From: Atherix ibis
Lineage: Eukaryota > Arthropoda > Insecta > Diptera > Athericidae
Direction of reading: 5' to 3'
DNA length: 64,000 nucleotides
Assembly: GCA_958298945.1 (NCBI GenBank)
Contig: OY282610.1
Coordinates: forward strand, 65,655,088-65,719,087
The translations under genes were made by a program, and so were the position numbers. Under the pieces are notes generated by a model, which had not been told where the DNA came from, searched no databases, and worked only from the letters and a program-made list of their open reading frames with translations. This document shows, in pieces, positions 1 through 11,026 of the stretch (positions are counted from its first letter, which is position 1; each line of letters starts with the position of its first letter).

Positions 1-2
1 CT

Positions 3-3000
3 TCAAATCCAAATAGAACACAGTTGAATCCTGTTGATGAGTTACTTTGTCATAGCTTTAATAAAAATATAACATGTGCAGAAAATGATGTTATCGAGAG
101 AAGAAAAGCGCGACTGTTGTCGGAATATGTCGGTATTGTCATAAATGAGAGCTTTTTTAGCACCGATCTTGGACTCTCCGCATTGAGATTTCTTCTTTGC
201 ATGAAAGATTTCCAACTAGAATGTGATGTTTTGGCGGAGGAACGGGTAATTATAAATGATCTAATACAATATCATAATTTGAGTTGTCCCTCAAACAGTT
301 TTAAAGAATATAGTAAAAAAATAAAAGAAAAACACATTTTGAATGTACATGAGTAATGAATATTTTCTAGCTTCGTGAAATACAATATGCAGAACCGAAA
401 TATTTCAAATTTCCGAATAGAGATAACTATTGTATGGAGGAATGGCCAAAATACAAAGATGATGAGGAAATAATAGATAATTATGATTTCTGGAAGCATC
501 AGTATAGTAAACTTTGCTTAGAATCGTACATACTCATTCATGATTCCAGCTTTATAAAGCAGCAATTGTCAAATGTACCACCACGATCGGACTCATCAGA
601 TTCAAGCGAAAGTTCGTTCGATTCACGGGATGTTGTATACGAGAAACAAGTTCATTCAATTAATTATGAAAATTCACATCACTTTATAAAGCAACAATTG
701 TCAAATGTACCACCACCATCGGGCTCATCGGACTCAAGCGAAAGTTCATACGATTCAAGGGATGTTGTATGCGAGAAACAAGTTCATTCAATTAATTATG
801 ATAATTCACATCGAATTGATACTTCTAAAGGAGCATATCCTAAATATACTAAAAATATCAAGAGCAAAACTGATTTATCAAATGCCTCTAATGATTCTGA
901 TACAAGCAGTATTGGTTCATCCTCAGTGGAAAGTTTCAGCTATGAACAATTATCAACAATACCATTGAAACAAGAATTATTCTGGCAGGCTACAGATAAA
1001 AAACCAACAATACCAGTTGGTAATTTAAATGTATGAAATTGTGTAGGTTTCTCTTTATAATGTTTCCATATACATTTTCAGAAGTTTTCCCATTGCCACA
1101 AATGAATACTTTTAGCTGTGCGAGCAGTCCGCTTAGTTGTAATGTCACATTTAATTCAGTTACCACTAGTTCAACAGACTCAATTTTAAGAAACAGTGAA
1201 TGTGAATCTGGTCAAAGGCATGGTTGGAGCTGGGAATATTTAGGTATTTCGTTTAAATTATGTCAATTATTTAATTAATTGTTTATTTATAGGAAAACAA
1301 TTCATACCCTATGAACAGTTATTTGCAGGAGAATCTAATGCACTTTTTGAGCTAAGTTCATTCTTAGACAATGAATCGATTTCAGATTTACATATTATAA
1401 GTGGGGAAGATTTTCTTCGATATTTGAAATTAGCTACAGGTTGTACTCAATTCATTGTAATTAATTTTTAATATAAACTAATGAAAATAATTTATTCTTC
1501 ACAGTTGGCATATCATCTGTATTATTTATACTAACAGAAAATAGTACACTTCATATGCAGAAAAATATTATCATTCGAAACATTTCGCAACAGACATTGA
1601 AAAGTATAGCTGATGATATAGAGATCTACGGGTCATGTTATTATCGTTTGATAAAAATGTATTCATTGTCTGAACAAAAAGAGGGAATAGTTTTACAGGT
1701 TAAATATTATCACTTATAATTTACAGATTTTAGTTATACAATTTTCTTCATAAATTTTATTTAAAGACTTTGTGCCGAGCTCTTAATGTTTACCTAAACT
1801 TTTTCGGATATAATGTTTTCAAGAACAACAATGAAACGGTAGGTCAATTTATAACTCGTATCCGAGAATCTTGTAAACAATTAAACAATTTGGCTAAGGT
1901 GCTTGGTGCGCATCCAAATGGTAAATATATATTTGAAATAATTTGCTTTGTTATAATATTAATATAACATCAATTTTAATGTTTTAGATAACAATAATCT
2001 ACCTATAGGAGCGAACATTTTAATGTACTTGTATCATGCCATTTGCAGAACTAGACAGGACAGTGTCTTATGGATACTAATTTACCTACTAAACAGTTGC
2101 TGTTATGTTTATTTCATGTAATATTAGATAAAATATAATATGCATTTGTAAATATTTTTTGATTGTTTTTAGATATTTGCACAAATGGATGTTTCATGGG
2201 ATACTTGCTAAAAACTCGGAGATTTTTATAACGTTACTAGATATGCATACACCACATAACAAATTTTTCTACGAAAAAAATTTTTTCATTCATCAACATT
2301 ATATTCCGGAATTCATTTGGGGATATCAACATGATATTTTTAAGTGTGGAAAACTTTCGTTATTTTTAAAGCAGTATAAACCGACAGTAATATTTTTTAA
2401 TCCATTTTAGCTCCTCAATTTTTCTAAATTCATCATAATATTATATACTTTTAGCATCCGTTATTTTCAATTGAATTGCCAAAAGTTACTGTTTGCTTAA
2501 ACGGCAAGGATGTAGATCGTTTGAATAAAATATATAAGGAATATTATGAAAAGATTCGAACAATATGTGGCGAACCCCTTACAATTCGTGATATATTTGC
2601 AGAGGAAGAAAAAAAAAAGAAGCAATTTGCATTAATTTCAACTAAGTGCCAGCATGAACATATACAGAGATGGGAAGGTATTACGAACATTATTATATTT
2701 TAAATAATATTTTTATATTTCGATAATAATTTTTAGCGGAACAGAAAATGGTTTTAACCCTTAAAAATAATATAAAACGTGAAAGAGCAGCAGAAATTCA
2801 AGCAGATATTCAAAGAGCTGCTGATTTGAAAAGACAATGTGAACTTGCCGAGCTAGAAGAAGAAATGTATTATATAAGAATTCAACAGGAAAATGAGGAT
2901 AGAATATTACGAGAAGAAAATATTAAGCTTCGAAAAAATATTGAATATTTTGAAGAATTATGTAAGACTATCGATGAGAGAGCAGAACGGTTACACAACA

Positions 3001-5477
3001 CAAAAATCAATACATTAACAAATGAAACGAAAACTAATTCGACTAATGCTGCAATTAATAATGAAAATAACAATCTGGAATGTATGGATAATATGAAAAA
3101 GAGTGCTTCAGATATTCTCAATTCAAATGATCTGGTGCCTGACGCTTTAACAAACCGATCACAGTCGGTGAATTCATTATTAATGGATAATGTGAAGTCT
3201 GATTCCAATTCAAATAATATCTCTGTTAAAACACACATGAATTGTCATACGGTTAATTTTAACGAACAGCATAATTTGACATCCTGCGAACAGAATCGTC
3301 GAGCGATGATGCAAAGCAATATATTTCCCGCTATTAATAGTTATGAAAAACGTCAGAATTTAATAATTGATTTAAATACGGATCGTGCACGAAATAGGAA
3401 AAATGTATTGGATCATGAATTCAATTTAAGCCCACTGACGGTTCCGACTCCAATGTCTACTACATCCGACTTTACTATTGATGACAAAGTGGACGATATT
3501 AAAAATGCAAATTTGCTAACATTAGAAATTAATACACCTGATATAAATATTCCAAATCTAACACCGTTAAAAGAAGACGCACCGGAGTGTGCACTTAATC
3601 TAAATAAATTGAATGACTCAAAAATTGATCATCGAAAAAAGAGTACTTCAGTTATTCTCAATTCAAATGATCTGATGCCTGACGCTTCAATAAACCGATC
3701 ACAGTCGGTGAATTCATTATTAATGGATAATGTCAATTGTGATTCCCATTCAAATAATATTTCTGTTAAAACACATATGAATTGTCATACGGTTAATGGT
3801 AACAAACAGAATAATTTGACATCCTGCGAACAGAATCGTCGAGCGATGATGCAAAGCAATATATGTGCCGCTATTAATAGTTATGACAAACGTCAGAATT
3901 TAATAATTGATTTAAATACGGATCGTGCACGAAATAGGAAAAATGTATTGGATCATGAATTCAATTTAAGCCCGCTGACGGTTCCGAATCCAATGTCTAC
4001 TACATCCGACTTTACTATTGATGATAAAGTGGACGATATTAAAAATGCAAATTTGCTAACATTAGAAATTAGTACACCTGATATAAATATTCCAAATCTA
4101 ACACCGTTAAAAGAAGACGTACCGGAGTATGCACTTAATCTAAATAAATTGAATGACTCAAAAGTTGATCATTGTTATTTTAATACAGAGGATAATGCCG
4201 TCATAGAAGATAACGTATTATTCGAAAATGTATCCTATAATAAAAATTCGGAAGATTCACAAAGCTTTTCAAATAGTGGTGTAAATTCTCATCTAACATT
4301 TAGTGTTATAAATATGACTGAATATTTACAAAAATCCATTACCATTCCGCTTAAAACTCAATATGAAATACTAAATAATGAAGTAATGCGAATTTTTTTA
4401 AAGGACGAAGATATATTAGGCCATGTTCGTAGCTTAAGAAATTATTTGCTTTTAATGGATGGAAAATTTGCGACCAGCATATGCGAGGATATTATGAGCC
4501 GACTTAACACTGGCAAAACTCAAATATTCAATTATCACCTTTTACATTTCATTCTGAACAGTGGCATTTCTTCCAGTATGCGCCGTAAGATAAAAATCTA
4601 ACTATAACATATTTCTTTATTTATGATACAATATTTTATTATTGCAGCGGACGATAAAAATTCGAAAATGTTATCATTTAAAATTCCTGATGAAATACCA
4701 AAGCAGACTAACTATTTATCATTAGCAGTTTTATCGCATATTAATTTATGTTATAGAGTACAGTGGCCAATTGAATTAATAATTACGCCAGAATCACTGG
4801 ATCAATACTCTAAAATATTTGGTTATCTTTTCAAAGTTAGGTGCATTACTTGGGTGCTAGAAAGATCCTATCAATTGTTAAATCCAACATCATGTAAATA
4901 CTCCAGAAAACTGGTTTATTCTCCGCAATATCGAAAGATACAATGGATAAGATATAAAATCTACCAATTTATTTATGCTTTAAAAACCCATACTACAAAT
5001 TATGCATTACAAGGCTCTTGGAAAGCGTTCAAAAATGATATTTTAAATATTCAAACAATTAGTGAATTATATAGGGCTCACAGCCATTACATCAAAAAAG
5101 TGCTTTTTCTTTGCTTGTTGAATAATTCTAGTGTTGAATTTAATACGTCCATTGAGAATATCTTCAAAATCGCATTGAAATTTTATAAGTAAGAACTTTT
5201 TTTTTTCAAAATAAAGAACAATAATAAATTGAAAATGCAAAATTATATTATTTCTTCTAGGAACTTAAAATCTCATACGTTTGAGTTAAGAAATGGTGAT
5301 GAATTTTATACACATGCTCGTTATCATCAATTACTACGTAATGAAATGGATTTTGATAAAATGGTTCAATACATAATCCATATTGGAAGTAAAATTGTTC
5401 GACGTGGGTATCAGAAAGAACTTAAAAATTTCATATATTTAATAAATTTCAATAATTATTATATTAAAATGCCATAA
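3..5477 (+). CDS. Grip163: Gamma-tubulin complex component 6-like protein (5' partial, 12 exons)
   Basis: GCP proteins build the gamma-tubulin ring complex that nucleates microtubules. Exons inferred from GT-AG sites and matching phases: 3-312, 393-1019, 1082-1243, 1293-1439, 1505-1698, 1767-1920, 1988-2117, 2173-2386, 2455-2677, 2737-4584, 4648-5188, 5261-5477, about 1,588 residues with no internal stop. The frame is open at the left edge, so the start lies outside the window. The first junction is uncertain: donor 345 with acceptor 370 also keeps frame but leaves only a 26-nt intron. Family signs: the N-terminal GRIP motif KWMFHGIL (exon 8), YKPTHPLFSI across the exon 8/9 junction, and the C-terminal gamma-tubulin-binding half with TIPLKTQYEILN and LRNYLLLMDGKF (exon 10) followed by LCYRVQWPIELIITPE (exon 11). 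A long insertion between the two GRIP halves, starting with a coiled-coil-like KRERAAEIQADIQRAADLKR stretch, points to GCP6 rather than GCP4 or GCP5. Two internal duplications are listed separately. Confidence 0.8.
550..813 (+). repeat. Two 132-bp in-frame tandem repeats in Grip163 exon 2
   Basis: Copies 550-681 and 682-813 encode 44-residue units starting FIKQQLSNVPP, followed by a Ser/Asp-rich run (SSDSSESS) and KQVHSINY. Only a few bases differ and the frame is kept. The segment is acidic and Ser-rich, so probably disordered and a possible phosphorylation target (inference). Confidence 0.9.
3095..4174 (+). repeat. Two 540-bp in-frame tandem repeats in Grip163 exon 10
   Basis: Copies 3095-3634 and 3635-4174 encode 180-residue units. 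Both carry landmarks such as NRSQSVNSLLMDN, SCEQNRRAMMQSNI, NLIIDLNTDRARNRKNVLDH and NIPNLTPLKED. Nucleotide identity looks above 90 percent by eye and there is no frameshift, so the duplication is recent and tolerated. It lies between the two GRIP halves, the same place where human GCP6 carries its own unrelated 27-residue repeats. Confidence 0.92.
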
Positions 5478-5505
5478 AGAAAAATTTAAATTGATATTGT
5501 ATTGT

Positions 5506-5511
5506 AATAAA
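5506..5511 (+). terminator. Poly(A) signal of Grip163
   Basis: AATAAA lies 29 bases after the Grip163 stop codon and is the first canonical signal downstream. Confidence 0.6.
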
Positions 5512-6025
5512 GATCTCAAGCACATGTGCTAGGAGCTATATAAGATAGTGCCACAACCTTGAGGCCGCTTGGCGATAAACTGACAATTTAATTTGTAAAT
5601 TATAGTATGGGTAGTACCCACTTATGGCACTGTTAGTTATCGAAAGAATGCAACATATCGGTCTCTATTAATTCCTTCTTAAATGTTCCACTCAAGTTGT
5701 TCTACGAACATCATAAGTATATATACTCCTTTAGTGCGAGTGCAATAGAAAAATGTTAAATTGTCATATATAAGTATTTCAGTAATATTTAAATAATAAT
5801 AATTAATTTACAAACATTAGAAAATTATATAGTTATTATTTTAAAATAATTGTCGAATATACGCTTACTATAATAATAAATGCATAGAAATCTTACAACA
5901 AACAAGAAAATACATTTTCAATAAAGCTATAAAAAAAGAATGAGAACAATAAAGCTATGAAAAAAGAATGAGAACATTGTCACGCATTTTTGTTATGATG
6001 TAGTTTTCCCTCTATTAAGTAGAAT
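5512..6025. other. Intergenic DNA downstream of Grip163
   Basis: AT-rich. A somewhat GC-richer patch at about 5530-5720 contains the palindrome GGGTAGTACCC. A 28-bp direct duplication (unit starting CAATAAAGCTAT) lies at 5919-5974. No coding signal seen. Confidence 0.5.
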
Positions 6026-6037
6026 ATTTGACATAGA

Positions 6038-6118
6038 GGCCCCCGGAGATCGCGAAGCAATCGTAGGGGTGGGTGGGGGTTGGTGAGCGAAGCGAGCAGG
6101 GGGCGAAGCCCTCTAGTA
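6038..6118 (+). mobile_element. Helitron/Helentron-like terminal palindrome cluster
   Basis: A sharp GC-rich island in AT-rich DNA with nested palindromes around GCGAAGC: GATCGCGAAGCAATCG, GCGAAGCGAGC and a final GGGGGCGAAGCCCTC hairpin followed directly by CTAGT. A GC hairpin just before a CTRR-type end is the usual 3' terminus of Helitrons. No Rep/helicase coding and no 5' end were found, so this would be a non-autonomous copy or a lone end. Confidence 0.35.
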
Positions 6119-6989
6119 ATTCAAAATAAAAATTAAAAAACATTTGTATTATTACTAATGTTATTATTTTAGTTTGAATATTTTTCTACGGAAATAAACA
6201 AGATCAAATTATTTAGTGCTTTTTCGTTTTAAATTATGGAAAGTACTGCATTCCTATTATTTTAAATGTTAAATAAATAAACACAATAGGAAAATTTAAA
6301 AATTGACAGTTAATGAAAAATAAATATATGTCAAAATATTTTTTGTTTATTTTGTAATAATTCTATATAAAATAAAGATGCTTATTTATGTAATATATTT
6401 TGTTTTTTATTTTCCTATACATATATGAAAAATGAATAAAAGGTCCATTCAATCGATGTCAACCTAACACTTTTAGGTACTTTGTAACAATTAAAGTTAA
6501 ATTAAAAAGATTGAAGATTATACTAACTGCGAATTCTTCAAAATAGAAAAACAAACATAACGAAAATCTATTAAAAAAAAACTCCCCAAAGCATCCTGTC
6601 GTGCAGTTCTATATCTTTGAAACTAAGTTTGTATACATATTTTAGGAATAATTATGGTTGCATAATGTTAAATTTTTTAATCGCTTGAATAATATCTAAT
6701 AAACCTCTTAAAATAATCAATTATAACATTGCGTTAAGTATCCAGATTATAATTAACATTACGGAAAATAATTACGAAAAGTGTTTTGTTTGAATTTATA
6801 GTTTTTTAAAAATTAGACAATTTTCATAGATTTGAGAGTAGATTAATATTTGGTATGGTACCGTTGTACACTTTACAAAATTTTTTTTAGCGATCTGAAT
6901 GCTGAAAAAAATTACTACAAATTAAAATGCATATTTTCTGGAAAAAAAAATACAAATTCACTTCAAGTTATCATAGAAAGCAAGAAATT

Positions 6990-7200
6990 GCCGGTAATAC
7001 AGTCGTTAGCGTATTGGACTACCACCTAAGGAGCTGTGAGTTTGAATCCCACTGAGACATGGCCCTAAGCTATTTCTGAAAAATCCAGGATTATTTTCCA
7101 TTTCTTCTTTAATTTCCTTATCCCGATGTCCTTTGTCGCCAAATGTCCTGTAGTCTCGAAGCGCTTAGAATATACATTTCAGTACTAATGTTTAAATAGT
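6990..7200 (+). mobile_element. tRNA-derived SINE-like element
   Basis: TAGCGTATTGG at 7007-7017 matches the pol III A-box pattern, and AGTTTGAATCC at 7039-7049 matches 9 of 11 B-box positions at tRNA-like spacing. A non-tRNA body follows (GTCCTTTGTCGCC, GTCTCGAAGCGC). It does not fold into a good tRNA, which favours a SINE over a functional tRNA gene. Ends are approximate. Confidence 0.5.
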
Positions 7201-7590
7201 GTAGAATATACATTTAAAGAAAGTATAAATATTTATATGTAATTCGACACAATTTCTTACTATATAATTTTTTTTTTAAATACGAGTATATTTTAACTTT
7301 AGATATTTGCTAGGAAGAATTCGTATACAGATGCGTATTAGTCCCAAGCATACTTGATTTTCTACGTCGAAAGCTTTTGTAACTTTTTTAAATGAATTTA
7401 TAATTAAATTTGAATAAATAACTGCTAGAAAAATTACATATACGTAGGTATAAGGGAGCTATAGTTTTGGAAATACTGTTTGAAACTACTGCTGCTAAAA
7501 TTGGACAGTAGTGTGCTATAATCGAAGATAGAAAGCTACTTAAATCAATTTTGCTAGCCTATAAAATCTATCGCGTATATTAAATGTTCA
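7201..7590. other. Intergenic DNA, no gene seen
   Basis: AT-rich with poly-T runs and only short open frames. No motif recognised. Confidence 0.5.
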
Positions 7591-7591
7591 A

Positions 7592-7780
7592 ATATGGAAT
7601 CAGTTAAGTTTCGTTAGAGTACTCAATTTTTACTTTTGCATGCAAAAACGTGTATATGTGTACATAAAAATTAAAGGCTTCTACAGCAGTCTGTAGATAT
7701 TGGTTTAGTGAATTCAAACGTGGTCGCACAACGTTATTAATGAAAAACGTACCGGTTCATCCTGTGTAGTAAATATAATA
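7592..7780 (+). pseudogene. Mariner transposase N-terminal relic
   Basis: A broken frame starting near MESVKFR leads to YWFSEFKRGRTTL and, after a frameshift, NEKRTGSS. This matches the mariner N-terminal pattern W-F-x-E-F-K-x-G-R-T-S-x2-D-E-x-R-S-G-R-P. No TIRs and no catalytic domain, so only a scrap remains. Confidence 0.5.
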
Positions 7781-8480
7781 CAGGTTGAGTTAAAACGAAA
7801 AAAACAATCATTTTTTTTAATTACCATGAGACATGGGCTATTAAATAACTCGGAAACCAAAGTTAAAATAATTTTATTAACAGAAAGAGAATCTGGCCGA
7901 ATTTCTCACACATCAGCCGTATTCATCCGATTTGGCACCGTGTGACAGTATTGTCTATTCCCTAATTCGAATATTAGTTTGTTGAGAATTTCGAATACTG
8001 AAAAAAAAGAATATTTTTCGAAAAAAATTAAAAGATTTTTAAGAAATAAAAAAAAATGCATACAGATAACTTTGCTACAATGATAAGAAAATTGCAAAAA
8101 CCTTCCTACAACACGGTTTCATTTTAATACAGCAAACTCTTGGCGTAGTGCGGAACCCTCAGAATGAGAAATATACAATATTTCAGTCAAATTCGAGAGC
8201 TTCCGCATAGTGTGTATGTTGTACACAATATGTTTCCATTTATACTAATTTTTACACACAAAAATAAAGTAAAATTGAGGAAATGCTATCATTATCTTAC
8301 ATTGAGATTCATTTGAATTTAGAAATATTGCACATCATTTAGTATGTATCTTGTTGTCCAAGTGCCTAGAACGAAGAATTGAATAAAAATGTATTTTTGT
8401 TTAAGTGTTGTATTTGCCCTATTACAAGAAACATTTTTGAGAAGTTTTGGGGTATGTGGGTATGAAAAATAAATTTCAGT
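7781..8480. other. Intergenic DNA, no gene seen
   Basis: AT-rich. A 63-residue minus-strand open frame at 7906-8097 is low-complexity (Phe/Leu-rich, read from A-runs) and unlikely to be real. Nothing else recognised. Confidence 0.5.
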
Positions 8481-8484
8481 CCCA

Positions 8485-9482
8485 AACTATGTCTGATAGT
8501 AAGAAAGAAACTAAAAGGCATCATGATATTGCAACAAGTTTAAACTTAAATGTGGTTCGAACCATTAAAAACATGAAAAGAAAATTAGAAGTCATCCCCA
8601 CCGAATAATACTTCGTTAACTCAACCACCATTAGATAAATATATTGTATACATGAATAAAAATCACTTTAATGAATTTTCGACACAATTGATAAAAAATC
8701 AGTTGATGTAATGGAAGCTTGCAAGGACTTTTCAATTAAAGCTTGTTTGATACAAATCATATTGTTTTTGGTAAAAGAACTAAAGAAAATTAAGCCTAAA
8801 TGCGTGTTGTAAAAATATATCAGCCTCGTCACTTGAAAGCTTGCTTGAATCCCTAGAAAATGGGATTTGGGAACTATTACAACTTGATAAATCGGTCGGA
8901 AGCGAAGGTTTTGTGGGCATGGCTAAGATGACATGATCATCCGATACGGATTCTTACGCTATGAATTTCAAAACGTTTTTTAAATTTTCTCAAGCCAACC
9001 CTTTCCAAAAAGTCTCCACTTTCTTTAAGATATTTGTGAATTTTCAGAGCTTTTTCTCAATTGACATTACCTTTTATCTATTTTAAGAATAAATTTTCGA
9101 AGCGGATTTAGTAGAGATGGTGTCCGAAGTTGGTTATCAAATCGATTCTGAAGACAACAGTTCTGATGAAAATGATGAAGTTACTAATTTTACTCCGAAA
9201 AAGTTCCAGGAAGAAAGGACTTACGTTAGCTGACAATCTTGAATAATTTTTCTTAATTATTAAAGATTTTCAGCTAACGTAAGTCCTGAAGACCCTTTCA
9301 CTTAAAGATGCCATAAGTTCAAAAAGGATTTAGAAAATTACTTATCTCCATACAACAAAATTTACTACGAACAACAAACAGAATTTTTAAAGAAGGCAGA
9401 AGATGCCAAAAATCCTAACGCAGAATTGGGTTTAGAAAGTGATGATGTGTTCGACCAAAAAAATGCTCTCGCTTCATTGTGC
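8485..9482 (+). pseudogene. Decayed coding-like region, family unknown
   Basis: Several short plus-strand stretches look like former coding DNA: a Lys-rich helix-like piece (KKETKRHHDIATSLNLNV) at about 8500-8570, an acidic stretch (QIDSEDNSSDENDEVTNF) at about 9138-9192, and after an interruption KKDLENYLSPYNKIYYEQ at about 9320-9375. Stops and frameshifts separate them. The layout (possible DNA-binding N terminus, acidic part, later charged part) could be an old transposase or host pseudogene, but no diagnostic catalytic motif is visible. Confidence 0.3.
9216..9287. repeat. Inverted repeat (hairpin) within decayed coding DNA
   Basis: AGGACTTACGTTAGCTGA (9216-9233) is exactly inverted at 9270-9287. 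Inner flanks (AATCTT...AATAATT) also pair imperfectly, giving about 34-nt arms. It sits where the surrounding coding-like frame breaks. Confidence 0.85.
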
Positions 9483-11026
9483 TGACCAGTGGTGGTGGAC
9501 CAGTGATGAAGGAGAAATTTAATAAAATCAGCTGAGGACAGATATTTTTTTTAATTTTACATATGTTTATTAATTTTAATAATTTTTTTGGTTTGATTTA
9601 AAAAGTTTTCGGAACGCAACTCATATAACACGGTATTTTCTAAGAACCTATCTACCATGTTATAGGATGGTTAGCTGTATTTTATTACCAAACAACTCTA
9701 TAATCTAGAAATAGTTCATATGAAATTTTTTAAATAAATCGTCGAATCAATAAATTGTTTATGAAATTCTCATAATTTCAGAACAACGCAAACGAAAATA
9801 TAACATTTAAAAAGTAGCGCCATTTAATTAAGTTAGATTTGAACCTTTGCTATTCAATTGAGACTCTACACAAAAATTGTGCCATAATTTTGTTGGTAAT
9901 CCATTCGTAGGACGCGCACACATGCAAAATAACAGAATTACAGTTTATTTAACAGTAAATCATTGTGGGCAAATTTTAAAGTTCCGTATGCGATTGAAGC
10001 GGTTCGTTTAAAACAATTTTTCATATGTGATGTCATTTATGCATAAACAAATATATTTTTTAATATTGCGCGTTTTGCTGTTTAATGGAACTACATTTGG
10101 AAATTTGCAATAAAACACAGTATTCTATTTTAAAATATTATTTATTTATTTATTTTATATTTTCATTTTATTTATTTCACTATAAGTAGATATTGACAGC
10201 ATCTTTATAATTTAAATGTGTGTTTGTGAATTGAAATGGATTTAAATTACCATTTAGGCAGTTAAATTAAATTAAAAAATAAAGCACTAATTACATCGAA
10301 AATTTTTAATAATATAGAATTTAATTGTATACAATATTATAGCAAAATGCTTTAAAACTAAATTACAATATAAAAAATTCAATATAGTTAAATAATTAAT
10401 AATTAATATTCTAAAAAAAAAGAAAAGAAAAATTGCCTATCGTTGTGTTTAAATTGTATTTTTGTTTCCAATAAGTGTATTAAAATGAATATAAATTATG
10501 CTTTTGCAATTCAATAAATTTGTATTACGACAACTAGATGGCAGTGGGTGTCATGTCTACATAAAAAAATATACACAAAAATATCCCGCTTTTGCCATTT
10601 CTCACCGCTTGGCAATAAGTTGGACACAAAAATGCGTATACATATACGGTAGGGGCCTATCCAGGTATTCTTTAATCTAAGGTATACATATACGAAAATC
10701 TGACGTAGGGGCCTATCTTTAATCTAAGTTTCAAACCACATGGACATAATTGTCATTACAGCATATGAAAAAATGTAGCAATGTGTGTACGTGCGCATGT
10801 GTATTTTCAGCCATTTACAATATAATTCAGCGCTTGCGAACCGAACGAATAGTTGGCATTTAGTATTTTGTGGAGCATACACAATAAGTTTTAATTGGGT
10901 AGAAGGTCGCTTTCAACGTTTTCTGTTTACATTATTGAAGGACGGGCTTTCTTATCCAATTACTACATTTATTTATAATTTTTCTATCTAATTGATATTA
11001 TTTTTAAAGAACTACATAAAATTAAT
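9483..11026. other. Intergenic and upstream region of cytochrome b5
   Basis: Very AT-rich to about 10480, then a less biased stretch at about 10520-10980 that may include the cytochrome b5 promoter and 5' UTR. A short direct repeat (GTAGGGGCCTATC with TCTTTAATCTAAG) occurs near 10651 and 10706. The small open frames at 10498-10680 and 10785-10991 show no family features. No TATA box could be assigned. Confidence 0.4.

Noticed and set aside
2882..3238. 118-codon open frame on the minus strand
   Set aside because: It is antisense to Grip163 exon 10, which has clear family motifs; a shadow frame.
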